Below the pieces are notes generated by a model. The model was not told the origin of the DNA, made no database searches, and saw only the letters and a list, made by a program, of their open reading frames with translations. Below are positions 25,426-34,662 of a stretch of DNA of 52,816 nucleotides, one piece after another. Position 1 is the stretch's first letter. Each line of letters starts with the position of its first letter. The translations under genes were made by a program, and so were the position numbers. The DNA is from Myxococcales bacterium FL481 (GTDB lineage Bacteria; Myxococcota_A; Polyangia; Nannocystales; Nannocystaceae), in assembly GCA_006508105.1 (NCBI GenBank), contig QKPP01000315.1:1-52816 (forward strand), given 5' to 3'.

Positions 25426-28020
25426 ATGGTGTCTCACGTTGCCCGTCGGCGGATCTGCCGATTGCTCCTGGCCTGCGTGGGGTCCGTGCCGGGGCTGGTC
25501 CAAGCCGCCGACTGGACCTCCATCGGCCCCGCCCCGCTGGCGGGGGGTGGGCACAGCGGTCGCCTCTCGGCCGTGGCTCCGCATCCGACCGATCCGTCCG
25601 TGGTTTACGTGGGCGCGGCCTCCGGGGGCGTGTGGCGCCGCGATCACGCTGGTTGGACCGCCTTGACCGACGCACTGCCGTTTTCCGCCATCGGAGCGGT
25701 CGCGGTCGCGCCCAGCCAGCCTGACCTCATCTATGTCGGCACCGGCGAAGCCAACTACGCCAACCACAGCTTCTACGGGGTCGGCGTGTACCGGTCCCGC
25801 GACGGCGGCAGCTCGTGGGACGTGCTGGCGACGGACACGTTCGCGGGTCGCACGTTCTCGCGTCTGCTCGTGTCGCCGACCGACCCGGACATGGTCTTTG
25901 CCGCGGTGATGCCCGCGGGCGGTTTTCCAGCCAAGGCCGCCGCGAAGGGGCATCCTCGGGCGAACGATCCGGTGGGGCTGTTTCGCTCCGTCGACGGCGG
26001 GGAGACCTGGCACCCGCTGGGCGCAGGCTTGCCCCCCGACGTTGCCGCGTCCGACCTCGTGATGCGAGCGGACGACGAGCGTACCTTGGTGGTGGCGCTG
26101 GGCGATCCGTTCGGGCACCCGGACAACGGCTTGTATCGCTCGGAGGATGGTGGCGATACGTGGACCCGCCTGGACGGGGGGTGGCCGAGCGGCGCCGGGC
26201 GCACGGCGTTGGCCATCTCGCCCTCGCAGCCGTCGCGTCTTTACGCGCTCGTCACCAATCCGGCGTCGCCCGCCGGGGCGGACGCGAGCACCCGGGGGGT
26301 CTATCGCAGCGACGATGGCGGATCGACCTGGTCCGCGCACGAGCCCGGGGCGATCCAAGCCACCTACGGCTGGTTTCTGTGCACCGCAGCGGTCGACCCG
26401 GTGGATCCCGACGTCGCGTACTTCGGTGGGGTCAACCTCGTCCGCACCACGGACGGGGGCCAGACCTTCGCCGATATCACCCCGCCGCACGTCGATATGC
26501 ACGCGGTTGCGTTCTCGGCCGACGGTGCCCTGCTCGTTGGCGACGACGGCGGGCTGCATCGCAGCGCCGACCGCGGAGACAGCTATGAGCATCTCAACGA
26601 CGGTCTGAGCACCATTCAGTTCTATGCGGGCCTCTCGGTCCGGCCGGATGACGAAGCGTTCTTTCTCGGCGGGCTTCAGGACAATGCCACGGCGGTGCAT
26701 ACGGCGTCGGGGGGGTGGCGCCGGAGATTGGGGGGAGACGGAGGGTACACGGCGTTGCATCCCGCCGCGCCCGAGGTCGTGCTCGCGCAGACCCAACTCG
26801 CGGGCAATGTGTATCGATCGGTCGACGGCGGACAGTCGTTTGATCTGGTGTCGGGTGTTCTCGGTGGCGACCGATCGGCGTTTTTCTCCCCGATCGCGTT
26901 TGCCCCCGACGACAGTGACGTCGCCTACCTCGGCACCCATCGGGTCTATCGCAGCGACGATGGGGGCGGGACGTGGATGCCGATCAGCGAAGACGTCACC
27001 CAAGGCGGAGCGATCCGTTCGCTGGCGGTGGCCCCCACGGACTCGCAAACGCTCTTCGTCACCACCAACGACGGTCAGGTCGCGGTCAGTCACGACGGGG
27101 GGGTCACGTTTGCCATCGTGCTCACGGGGGTCCCCGGTGCACCGCGGGTGACCAACGAGATCGTGGTCTCGCCGTTGGACGCTGACGTCGCCTACCTGGC
27201 GGTCTCCCAGTTCGGTACCGAGCAGGTGCTTCGTACCGGCGACGGCGGGCTGAGCTGGGCGGCGCTCGACGAGGCGCTGCCCGACGTCCCGGTCAACGCT
27301 GTCGACGCGCAGCTTCATGAGAGTTTGGAAGACGACGTGCTGCTGGCGATCGGCACCGATGCCGGGGTGTACCTCTCGTGTGACGACGGTGCGTCGTGGT
27401 CGCTGGCCGGGGATGGGTTGCCCAACGTGCCGGTCGTCGATGTGGCGATCGATGGCGATCACAACCGGCTCGCGGTCGCCACAATGGGCCGAGGGGCGTG
27501 GACCCTGCGACTCGGGGACCTGGCCGCACCGGGCTCGCCGTGCGCGGAGGATGGCGACGACGATGACGGGGCGGACGACGACACGGGGGCACAAGAGGAT
27601 GGCGGCGACGATTCCGGGTTGGGCGATGATGATGATGGGGGGGATGACGATGACGGTGACTCCGATGCCAACACCACTGACACGGCCGCCGAAAGCGGCG
27701 ACGGAGACGACGACGACCAGGCCGACACCGGGCAGGTCAGCCCGACGTCAGGCAGCACCGACGCGGGGTCGCACGGGGACCCGCCGGGTTGCGGTTGTGG
27801 GCACGGGGGGGGAGGACCCGTCGCGTGGATCGGCTGGTGGCTTGTCGCGGTACGGCGCCGAGCCCAACCTAGTCCGGGATCAACGTGCGGCGAACGGCTC
27901 GCTCGAGGGCATCGACCATGTGCCGGCGTCGGACCGGGTCCAGCGCGATATCCTGTCGAACTTCGACTTCCAGGCACCGGCGCCGATGCTGCAGAGCGTG
28001 TCGCTCGATGCCGTACATGA
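25426..28020 (+). CDS. Secreted Asp-box (BNR) beta-propeller protein with a MYXO-CTERM-like tail
   Basis: The 864 residues begin with a signal peptide ending near VQAA. About eleven Asp-box motifs (S-x-D-G-G-x-T-W type, such as RSRDGGSSW, RSVDGGETW, RSDDGGSTW) span residues 120-670 and indicate sortilin/sialidase-type propellers, as in VPS10-like glycan-binding or xyloglucanase-like proteins; no catalytic residues are evident. Residues about 705-775 are a highly acidic linker. Then G-C-G-C-G, a hydrophobic W-I-G-W-W-L-V-A-V and R-R-R form a MYXO-CTERM-like sorting signal, expected to be cut and surface-anchored. The frame continues about 46 residues past R-R-R, overlapping the opposite-strand gene; an 8-G run lies at 27805-27812. 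Confidence 0.87.
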   Translation: MVSHVARRRICRLLLACVGSVPGLVQAADWTSIGPAPLAGGGHSGRLSAVAPHPTDPSVVYVGAASGGVWRRDHAGWTALTDALPFSAIGAVAVAPSQPDLIYVGTGEANYANHSFYGVGVYRSRDGGSSWDVLATDTFAGRTFSRLLVSPTDPDMVFAAVMPAGGFPAKAAAKGHPRANDPVGLFRSVDGGETWHPLGAGLPPDVAASDLVMRADDERTLVVALGDPFGHPDNGLYRSEDGGDTWTRLDGGWPSGAGRTALAISPSQPSRLYALVTNPASPAGADASTRGVYRSDDGGSTWSAHEPGAIQATYGWFLCTAAVDPVDPDVAYFGGVNLVRTTDGGQTFADITPPHVDMHAVAFSADGALLVGDDGGLHRSADRGDSYEHLNDGLSTIQFYAGLSVRPDDEAFFLGGLQDNATAVHTASGGWRRRLGGDGGYTALHPAAPEVVLAQTQLAGNVYRSVDGGQSFDLVSGVLGGDRSAFFSPIAFAPDDSDVAYLGTHRVYRSDDGGGTWMPISEDVTQGGAIRSLAVAPTDSQTLFVTTNDGQVAVSHDGGVTFAIVLTGVPGAPRVTNEIVVSPLDADVAYLAVSQFGTEQVLRTGDGGLSWAALDEALPDVPVNAVDAQLHESLEDDVLLAIGTDAGVYLSCDDGASWSLAGDGLPNVPVVDVAIDGDHNRLAVATMGRGAWTLRLGDLAAPGSPCAEDGDDDDGADDDTGAQEDGGDDSGLGDDDDGGDDDDGDSDANTTDTAAESGDGDDDDQADTGQVSPTSGSTDAGSHGDPPGCGCGHGGGGPVAWIGWWLVAVRRRAQPSPGSTCGERLARGHRPCAGVGPGPARYPVELRLPGTGADAAERVARCRT

Positions 28021-28627
28021 GGCCGTCAAGGCCGGAGTACGGTTCGTTGAGCCCCGTGTCGTAACCTTGGTCGATCAGCGACGTCGCAAACACGCGCGCT
28101 TCGAGATCGTCGTCGGTGAACAGCACCCCGGCTTCGAGGCGGCGGGGTTGGCCCTCGTACTCGGGCGTGAATGTGTGCACGGAAAACAACGCGGCCTGGG
28201 GCCGAGCGGCCACGAGCTCGTCGATGGTGGTGTGGTACGGCACGTAGTACTGCTCGATCCGCGAGCGCCGGGCCGCGTCATCCAGGGCTTGATTCAGGGC
28301 GATCGCGCGGCCCTCCGCCACCTCGCGAAACAGGGTGGGGGACTCGAGATCTCGGTTCGCGTCCACGAGCAAGCGCGAGAACCGGGCCAGCGCAGCGGTG
28401 CAAGACAGCCGTGAGGCGAGCTCGCGGGTGATCAGCGCCGCGCCGAGATCAGACGCCCAGTGCTTGTCAGCCAGCCAGTGATCGGTGCTCGGCCAGGACC
28501 ACGGTGCGGGCAGATGGGGGCTGGCGTGATCGCAGGTGATCACGAGGTCGGTGGACGATCCCCCCACGAATAGCTCAGTCGCGTGGTTGGGAACGGGCGC
28601 AGCCGGATCGGTCATTGATGAGAGCAT
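27869..28627 (-). CDS. N-formylglutamate amidohydrolase family protein
   Basis: The 252-residue product (ATG 28627; ATG 28615 is an alternative giving MTDPAAPV) fits the family in length and pattern: L-V-I-T-C-D-H-A-S at about 28-36, D-L-G-A-A-L-I-T-R-E-L near 60, S-R-L-L-V-D-A-N-R-D near 84-93, and S-V-H-T-F-T-P near 148-154. Family members hydrolyse N-formyl-L-glutamate in histidine breakdown, or related N-acyl amino acids. No other hut gene is nearby, so the exact substrate is uncertain. Its last 150 bp overlap the 3' extension of the propeller gene on the other strand. The downstream end of the sensor kinase gene is 66 bp upstream. Confidence 0.88.
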   Translation of the reverse strand: MLSSMTDPAAPVPNHATELFVGGSSTDLVITCDHASPHLPAPWSWPSTDHWLADKHWASDLGAALITRELASRLSCTAALARFSRLLVDANRDLESPTLFREVAEGRAIALNQALDDAARRSRIEQYYVPYHTTIDELVAARPQAALFSVHTFTPEYEGQPRRLEAGVLFTDDDLEARVFATSLIDQGYDTGLNEPYSGLDGLMYGIERHALQHRRRCLEVEVRQDIALDPVRRRHMVDALERAVRRTLIPD

Positions 28628-28693
28628 GGCACCGCGGGGCGGCGCTCGCAGCCCGACCGGCCCGCGGGGGGCGAACCGGGGACCCCCACGCGC

Positions 28694-30682
28694 TCAGCCC
28701 GACGCCGCGGTGGCCCGTCGAGCGAAGATGCGAGCCACGGCCGCGTTGAGCGACGCGACCGAGAACGGCTTGGCGAGGACGGGGAAGTCCAGCGTGTCTC
28801 GCACGGCTTCCTCGCTGTATCCAGTCATGAACAGGACCGCGGGGAGGGGATGCGTGCGCCGCAGCGCGTGCACCAGTTCGGGGCCACGCATCTTCGCCAT
28901 GACCACATCGCAGATGACCAAGTCGATGCTCGGCGCGTGCCGACGCCACCGCTCCAGGGCTTGGTCTGGGCTGGTGGCCACCCACACGCGATGGCCACTG
29001 CGCTCGAGCGAACGCTCGACCACGGTGGCCACGCGGGGGTCATCGTCGATGACCAGTACCGTGCGCGCCTGAGGTGACGCGGCGGTTGACGGCGTCGAGG
29101 TGGGACGGTGCTCAGCGGACGGCGCGCCCTCGAGGGCTGGCAACATCAGACGAAACACCGCACCGCCGCCAGCCGGCGTGTCGACGCGCACTGTGCCGCC
29201 GTGCTGCTCCGCGGTTCCGAGCACGGTGGCCAGCCCGAGTCCGGTGCCCTCGCCCTCTGGTTTGGTCGTGAAGAACGGTTCGAACAAGTGAGCCCGAGTC
29301 TCCTCGTCGAGGCCCGGGCCGTTGTCTGCGACTGCGATCTCCACGTACCGGTCGCCGCGGAGGGTGCGAACCGAGGTGATCAGGCGTACCTGGCCGCCGT
29401 TGGGTTGCGCGTCTCGAGCGTTGACGACCAGATTGATCAGAGCCCGTTCAATTTCGACGCGGTCCACTCGGATCATCGGCACGCGGGTGCCGAACGTCGC
29501 CTCGATTTGGACTTGGTCTCCGACGAGGCGCTGCAACAGCGCCAGGGTCGATGCGACGAGTTCGTTGGGGTCGACCGCGATCGGGAACAGCTGCGCTTTG
29601 CGGCCGAGTGTGAGGAGTCTTCGGGTCAACGTACTCGCCGATTCGACGGCGCGCGCACATTCTTCGAGTTCTGCGCTCGGCTCTGCCAAGGTGGCCGCGA
29701 CCAAATCGAGGTTGGCGGTGATCACGGTCAGCAGATTGTTGAAGTCGTGGGCAATGCCCCCGGCGAGCCGCCCGACGGCTTCCATCTTCTGCACCTTGGC
29801 CAGATCCTCGCGCAGTCGGACGGCTTCGGTGACATCCTGAACGGTCCCGCGCAGGCTCTCGAGCCCCCCGTCGAGATCGCGGCGGGCAACCCCCGTGATC
29901 CGAACCTGGCGGCCCTCGCCACCCGGGCGAATGATCCGGCCCTCTGCCTCCCTCGACTCGCCGGTGGCGATCGCTTGCAGATGGGCCGTCTCGAACCGGC
30001 TGCGATCGTCTTTGTGCACCCGGGCGAAGAACAGTTCTTCCGAGGGGACCGTATTCGCGGGGAGTCCCAGGATTCGCGTGAACTCCTTGGACCAGGACAG
30101 CTTGCCGGTGGCGAGGTCCATGTGCCAACTGCCCAGCCGACCCAACGCGAGCGCTTCTTCGAGTTGCTCGACGGCGCGGTGGTTGGCCTGGTCGGTCTCA
30201 CGGGCTGGGGTTTGATCCAACACGGCTCCCACCATGCGTCGCACCGGCCCTTGTTCGTCCAAGCACTTGACGCCGGTCAGCGTGGCGTAGCGCACCGAGC
30301 CGTCGGACCGGAGTACGCGGTAGTCCACCCGCGGTGCGAAGCCCGTTTGAAGGCTCCGGGCGCACTCGGCTCGTAGCCGTTCCCGGTCGTCGGGGTGCGC
30401 GGCGGCGAAGAACCGCGCAACGGATGGCGCGACTCGCTCGGGGTCGTAGCCGAGAATCTGGTGCAACTGTGGGGACCAGCTCATCGCGTCGGTCTCGATG
30501 TTCCACGTCCAGGTGCCCATCCCGGCGAGTCTCTCGGTCTCAGCCAGGAGCTCTTCTCGCTCACGCATCGCCGCACTTGGGGCGTTTTCGTGCAGATCGG
30601 CTTCGCGCTCAAGTTGGGCCACGCGGCCGCGCAGGCGTTCCACCTCGCGCCGAAGCGAGCTCAATTCATCATCGGCGACCAT
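28694..30682 (-). CDS. Hybrid sensor histidine kinase (two PAS, HisKA/HATPase, receiver)
   Basis: The 662 residues run in order: a short coiled coil (1-50), two PAS domains with PAC-type motifs (about 52-160 and 172-290), a phosphoacceptor helix with G-G-I-A-H312-D-F-N-N-L, a GHKL ATPase domain (N-box N421-A-R-D, D-N-G-P-G-L, F-F-T-T-K, G-T-G-L-G-L), and a C-terminal receiver domain (D546-D-D, phosphoacceptor Asp592, Thr620, Lys638). There is no transmembrane segment, so it senses an internal signal through the PAS domains. The attached receiver suggests a phosphorelay or feedback control. No separate response regulator is next to it. Its output is unknown. Confidence 0.95.
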   Translation of the reverse strand: MVADDELSSLRREVERLRGRVAQLEREADLHENAPSAAMREREELLAETERLAGMGTWTWNIETDAMSWSPQLHQILGYDPERVAPSVARFFAAAHPDDRERLRAECARSLQTGFAPRVDYRVLRSDGSVRYATLTGVKCLDEQGPVRRMVGAVLDQTPARETDQANHRAVEQLEEALALGRLGSWHMDLATGKLSWSKEFTRILGLPANTVPSEELFFARVHKDDRSRFETAHLQAIATGESREAEGRIIRPGGEGRQVRITGVARRDLDGGLESLRGTVQDVTEAVRLREDLAKVQKMEAVGRLAGGIAHDFNNLLTVITANLDLVAATLAEPSAELEECARAVESASTLTRRLLTLGRKAQLFPIAVDPNELVASTLALLQRLVGDQVQIEATFGTRVPMIRVDRVEIERALINLVVNARDAQPNGGQVRLITSVRTLRGDRYVEIAVADNGPGLDEETRAHLFEPFFTTKPEGEGTGLGLATVLGTAEQHGGTVRVDTPAGGGAVFRLMLPALEGAPSAEHRPTSTPSTAASPQARTVLVIDDDPRVATVVERSLERSGHRVWVATSPDQALERWRRHAPSIDLVICDVVMAKMRGPELVHALRRTHPLPAVLFMTGYSEEAVRDTLDFPVLAKPFSVASLNAAVARIFARRATAASG

Positions 30683-31454
30683 TGGCTCAGTATGCCCGAT
30701 CTCCGCCGGGTCGGGCGTGCGCAGGAATCACGGGCGCGGACCCGGCGGGCCGCCGCCACGGACATTGCCAAGAGGGCGCTTGTACCGATGATTTGGACCC
30801 GTTCGCGGGGAATCACGGGAGAGATCGCTCCCGCCGGTATCCGCTGGCCAAGCCGGAGAACGCGTCGTCCGGGCGGCTCGCACCGGCGCCACCGATCGGA
30901 CTCGATGGCGAGGAGCGGCGCATCGAAAACCGGTCGGCGACAATGTGGGACTTCGATCGAGAGCGGGTCGACTGGAACCGAGAACGGGGCGGGCGGCTGG
31001 GGGCGCTCGGGTCCGCGGTCGAGCAAGAGCTAGCCATGGCCCAGGCCCGACCGGGCGGAGACTGACCACAAACGCCACGCGGGCAAACAGCGGCTGGTCG
31101 CTTGGTCCCATTCACCCGCGAGGCGTACGAATCTCCCGGAATCGAGGGGGGTCGTGGCCCTGGCGACACGGCCCCAGGTGCTTTTGCCGGTCGAGGATCG
31201 AGTTCAAATGGCATCGCGGGGGTCTGGCCCGAACGCGCCGTTTTGCCATTTGTACTGTCCAAGCACCAAGAAAAGTGCAGCGTGAGTTGCGGTTGGATCG
31301 GCAGATCCGGCGAAGCCAAGAAAACCCACGCAGGCGAGCGCTATATATCCATGACCCGTCGCACACCGTTTGCCTTGCACCTTTGACCCAGGCCGCGCCG
31401 TCGCGCGGCCGTGAGGATTCCTCGTGTCGCGGGATTTCTGGCAAACTCCGGCCC
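30683..31454. other. Gene-free stretch, 772 bp
   Basis: This separates the start of the sensor kinase gene from the start of the Cys-rich repeat lipoprotein; both are transcribed away from it. Frames on either strand (for example 30813-31319 minus) are Arg/Ser/Pro-rich with no ribosome binding site or domain. It must carry two divergent promoters, but no hexamer pair is convincing. Confidence 0.45.
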
Positions 31455-33464
31455 ATGCGTACACGCAACATAACCCCTCTACTGCTTGCTCTGTCGTTCG
31501 CGGGCTGCGGTGACGACGACGGTTCCCCCACGGGGGACCCCGGCTCGGGCACCGGCGTTGCGACCGGTGACGACGATGATGACGCCGGAGACGGTGATGG
31601 GGACGGCGACGGTGATGGTGATGGCGATGGCGATGGCGATGGTGATGGTGATGGTGATGGCGATGGCGATGGCGATTCGGACACCGGCGCGACGGGGGGC
31701 ACTGAGTCGGGGACCGCAACCGACTCGATGACGGGGACCGAGTCAGCGTCCGATTCGGGGACGGGCACCGACTCGGCGACCGGGACCGAGTCCGACACCG
31801 GCGACGATTCCGATACGGGGACCGCTACCGAAACCGGGCCTGACTCGGATTCTGACTCTGACTCTGACTCTGACTCCGACTCCGACACCGGATCGACCGG
31901 CGAGTCTAGCACCGACTCCGACTCCGATTCCGAGACGGGCAGCGAGTCCGCTACGACGGACGCGGACGAGTGCGATGCGGCCGACGGTCAGCCGGATGCC
32001 GATGACTGTACCGACGCGCCGAATCTCTTCTGTTTCGAGGGCAGTTGTGTCGATTGTACGCAGTCGAACGAGGATGCCAGTTGCGGGTCTCTCGACCCCG
32101 CCACCCCGGTCTGCCACGACGACGGGGTGTGTGTGGAATGCACCGGAGGCGAGGACACGGTGTGCACCGACGCCGACGAGGTGTGCGATACGTCGAGCAA
32201 CACCTGTGAGACCTGCACCGTCGATGACACGAGCGCCTGTCCCGACGGTAGCGAGGCGTGCCTGATCGACGGGGATACCCGCACCTGTGTGGAATGCACG
32301 GCGGGGGATCAAGCGGCCTGCACCGGTACCACGCCGATCTGCGACCTCGATGAGAACACCTGCCGGGGATGCCTCAATCACGATGACTGCGCCGTGGCCT
32401 GCGACTTGTCGACCGGGGAATGCATGCCGGACGATGTGGTCTGGTACGTGGACAACCACGAATGCGATCTTGGCGACAAAGACGGATCCGAGAGCGATCC
32501 CTTCTGCACGATCGAAAATGGGATCGGCGCCATCGAATACGGGGGCAAGGGCACGATCTTCGTCGTCGACGTCCACGATTCGTACCCCGAGACGATCGAG
32601 ATCCAAGACGGGAAGACCGTGGCGATGATTGCTCCGAGTCGACGGGTCGTTTTGGGCGACGACCCGGACTCCGACGTGGAGGACTTCGGCGACCGCGTGT
32701 TGGTGGTGAGTGAGGACGCACAGTTGTTCCTGACCAATTTTGAGATCCGAAACGAAGGCGGTGCGAATGAGGCGATCTCTTGTTCGGATGAGAGCGGGCT
32801 TGTGTTCGACGACGTGGTCGTCTCCGAGGCCGGCGGACGCTGCATCGAGTCGAACGCCTGCGATCTCGAGTTGGCGAACAGCGAGCTGATCAACTGCGCC
32901 GGTGGGGGGATTTCGCTGACGGACGCCGAGTTGTTCGCTCACACGAGTATCATCGCGGCGAATGGGGCCAGCGACGCGGATACGCCGGCGATCTCGTTGA
33001 ACAACACCGACGACGCCGACGATCGGCCGGTGGCGGTCGAACTGATCTACTGCACGGTCGCCGGCGCCAGTTCGAACGTTGAGGCCACCCGCACGATGAG
33101 CTGCACGGACACCGATGATGACAACGACATCACCGGCGAGATCCGCAACTCGATCCTGATCGCGGAACACACCACGAACAGCGATGTCGACCTCATCGCG
33201 GGCACGGTGGGGGCGGACTGCCGGCCGGGCATTACGTTCGAGGACAGCGCGGTCGACGTCGGGCCGCTGGATAACACGGACGGCAACGACTACGTGGGCG
33301 CCTACGACACGGACTGGTTCCAGGAGGATTATCGGCTCACGGCCGATGGCGAGAGCGCGTTCGCGAACATCGCGGATTGGCAGGTCGGGGATCCGCTCAC
33401 GGACATCGACGGCGATCCACGAAATCAGGATGGCGCGGGTTCTCCCGGAGCCGACGAGCGGTAA
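31455..33464 (+). CDS. Large repeat lipoprotein: acidic linker, Cys-rich modules, beta-helix-like domain
   Basis: From ATG 31455 the product has 669 residues with the lipobox LSFAGC (Cys18). Residues about 35-75 are Asp and Gly-Asp repeats, about 76-175 Ser/Thr/Asp/Gly/Glu repeats. Residues about 178-325 hold tandem Cys-rich modules of the form C-V-(D/E)-C-T...C...D-x-x-V-C, six to seven in number, and about 330-660 a beta-helix-like region with short strands (V-L-V-V-S-E-D, I-R-N-E-G-G). The layout matches myxobacterial surface lipoproteins annotated with pectin-lyase-like folds. It is probably outer-membrane anchored; ligand and function are unknown. An intrinsic terminator follows its stop by 22 bp. 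Confidence 0.88.
   Translation: MRTRNITPLLLALSFAGCGDDDGSPTGDPGSGTGVATGDDDDDAGDGDGDGDGDGDGDGDGDGDGDGDGDGDGDSDTGATGGTESGTATDSMTGTESASDSGTGTDSATGTESDTGDDSDTGTATETGPDSDSDSDSDSDSDSDTGSTGESSTDSDSDSETGSESATTDADECDAADGQPDADDCTDAPNLFCFEGSCVDCTQSNEDASCGSLDPATPVCHDDGVCVECTGGEDTVCTDADEVCDTSSNTCETCTVDDTSACPDGSEACLIDGDTRTCVECTAGDQAACTGTTPICDLDENTCRGCLNHDDCAVACDLSTGECMPDDVVWYVDNHECDLGDKDGSESDPFCTIENGIGAIEYGGKGTIFVVDVHDSYPETIEIQDGKTVAMIAPSRRVVLGDDPDSDVEDFGDRVLVVSEDAQLFLTNFEIRNEGGANEAISCSDESGLVFDDVVVSEAGGRCIESNACDLELANSELINCAGGGISLTDAELFAHTSIIAANGASDADTPAISLNNTDDADDRPVAVELIYCTVAGASSNVEATRTMSCTDTDDDNDITGEIRNSILIAEHTTNSDVDLIAGTVGADCRPGITFEDSAVDVGPLDNTDGNDYVGAYDTDWFQEDYRLTADGESAFANIADWQVGDPLTDIDGDPRNQDGAGSPGADER
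31586..31677 (+). repeat. Hexanucleotide tandem repeat encoding (Gly-Asp)n
   Basis: Imperfect 6-bp units (GGTGAT, GGCGAT, GGCGAC) in the coding frame of the large repeat lipoprotein. Similar arrays occur at the two window edges in unrelated lipoprotein genes. Confidence 0.8.
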
Positions 33465-33486
33465 AACGATCCTGCGCTGAGTGACG

Positions 33487-33513
33487 AAGGGGAGCGATTC
33501 ACTCCCCTTTTCT
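33487..33513 (+). terminator. Intrinsic terminator after the repeat lipoprotein gene
   Basis: A perfect 8-bp stem, AAGGGGAG (33487-33494) and CTCCCCTT (33502-33509), encloses a 7-nt loop and runs into a T-rich tail (TTTTCT). It is 22 bp after the stop at 33464 and just before the stop of the convergent RNase D gene. It is the clearest Rho-independent terminator in the window. Confidence 0.85.
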
Positions 33514-33519
33514 GTTGGG

Positions 33520-34656
33520 CTATTCGCGACACAAACGCCGCAGCGTGTCGCCGTACAAAGCGACCCGCTTGTCGCCCAACTGCGGAATCGCGGCGAAATC
33601 TTCACATCCGCGCTCCGCCAGCATCTCCATGGCTCGGGCCGGGAGCACGACTTGCGTCGGGACTTCCCGTCGTTGGGCCTCTTTCCGTCGCCACTGTCGC
33701 AGCCGCTCACCGCGGGCACGAGTCGCGGCATCGGGACGAGGGGAAGCCGGTTGGCGTGGCACGGCGATCGCGTCTTTGCGTGCGCGTTCCAGCGCGGCCA
33801 GCAAACCCGCGGCGCGCCGCGTGACCCTGGCCCCCAAGCGCAACCGCTTGAGATCGCCGAGGGCGGTGGGGCTCGCGCGGACAATCGCCAACAGGGCTCG
33901 GTCGTTGATGAGTCGTCCCGCCGGCCGATCGATCTCGCGGGCCCACTCGTCACGCCAGATCAGCAACGACTGGAGAGCCCCTCGCTGGCGCGGGTCGAGC
34001 TCGTGCTGACCTTTGACGCGGTGCACGTGATCGGGCCCAAACGCCGCGTCGTGGGGGGCCGCGGCCATCACCGTGGCGTTGGCGATCGCGACCTCCTCGT
34101 GCAGATCCGCGGCATCCACCGCGGCCTGCAACGCTTCGGCCACGGCGGGGAGGTAACGGACGTCGTGCAGCGCGTAGTCCACCGCACGGGGATCGAGCGG
34201 TCGCGTACCCCAGTTGTAGTCGCGAAACGACTTGTCGATCACCACCCCCAAGAGCCGCTCCACGACGGCGGCGTAGCTCGTCTTGGGCCAGCCCAAAAAC
34301 GCGGCGGCCTGCTGGGTATCGAACACGCCCGCCAGCGAGATGTTGTACTCGCGCTTGAACACCGCCACGTCGTACTCGCCACCGTGCAAAAACACCGTGC
34401 GCTGCGGATCTTCGAGGGCGGGGCGCAGCGGGTCAAGATCGGGCAGCGCCTCGGCGGTGGTGAGGGGATCGATCAGCACCAGCTGCCCTCGGACGTTCAG
34501 CTGCACTAAGCACACGCGTTCGCGATACGCGAACATGGAGTTGGACTCGGAGTCCAACGCGATCCACGGCGCATCGGCGATCTGCTCGGCGAGCCGGGTA
34601 AGCTGCGAGGTGGCCGTGCACGTCACGTGCACGTCGGTAGACGCGACTTCGCTCAT
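33520..34656 (-). CDS. rnd: Ribonuclease D
   Basis: The 378 residues match RNase D in length. The DEDDy exonuclease site is complete: D35-S-E37, Asp96 in H-G-G-E-Y-D, and Y161-x3-D165 in Y-A-L-H-D-V-R-Y-L. The C-terminal part (about 205-375) holds the HRDC-type helical regions. The enzyme trims the 3' ends of tRNA precursors and other structured RNAs. It starts 6 bp after the stop of the DUF2271-like gene upstream, so the two may be co-transcribed. It is convergent with the large repeat lipoprotein gene, with the terminator between them. Confidence 0.95.
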   Translation of the reverse strand: MSEVASTDVHVTCTATSQLTRLAEQIADAPWIALDSESNSMFAYRERVCLVQLNVRGQLVLIDPLTTAEALPDLDPLRPALEDPQRTVFLHGGEYDVAVFKREYNISLAGVFDTQQAAAFLGWPKTSYAAVVERLLGVVIDKSFRDYNWGTRPLDPRAVDYALHDVRYLPAVAEALQAAVDAADLHEEVAIANATVMAAAPHDAAFGPDHVHRVKGQHELDPRQRGALQSLLIWRDEWAREIDRPAGRLINDRALLAIVRASPTALGDLKRLRLGARVTRRAAGLLAALERARKDAIAVPRQPASPRPDAATRARGERLRQWRRKEAQRREVPTQVVLPARAMEMLAERGCEDFAAIPQLGDKRVALYGDTLRRLCRE

Positions 34657-34662
34657 CTCGGG

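Noticed and set aside
25408..27594. 728-residue minus-strand open frame
   Set aside because: It is antisense to the Asp-box propeller protein, whose repeats and sorting tail are unmistakable. Long antisense frames are expected at this GC content.
31743..33953. 736-residue minus-strand open frame
   Set aside because: The plus-strand lipoprotein has a lipobox, Cys-rich modules and its own terminator, and the antisense product is an Arg/Val-rich shadow.
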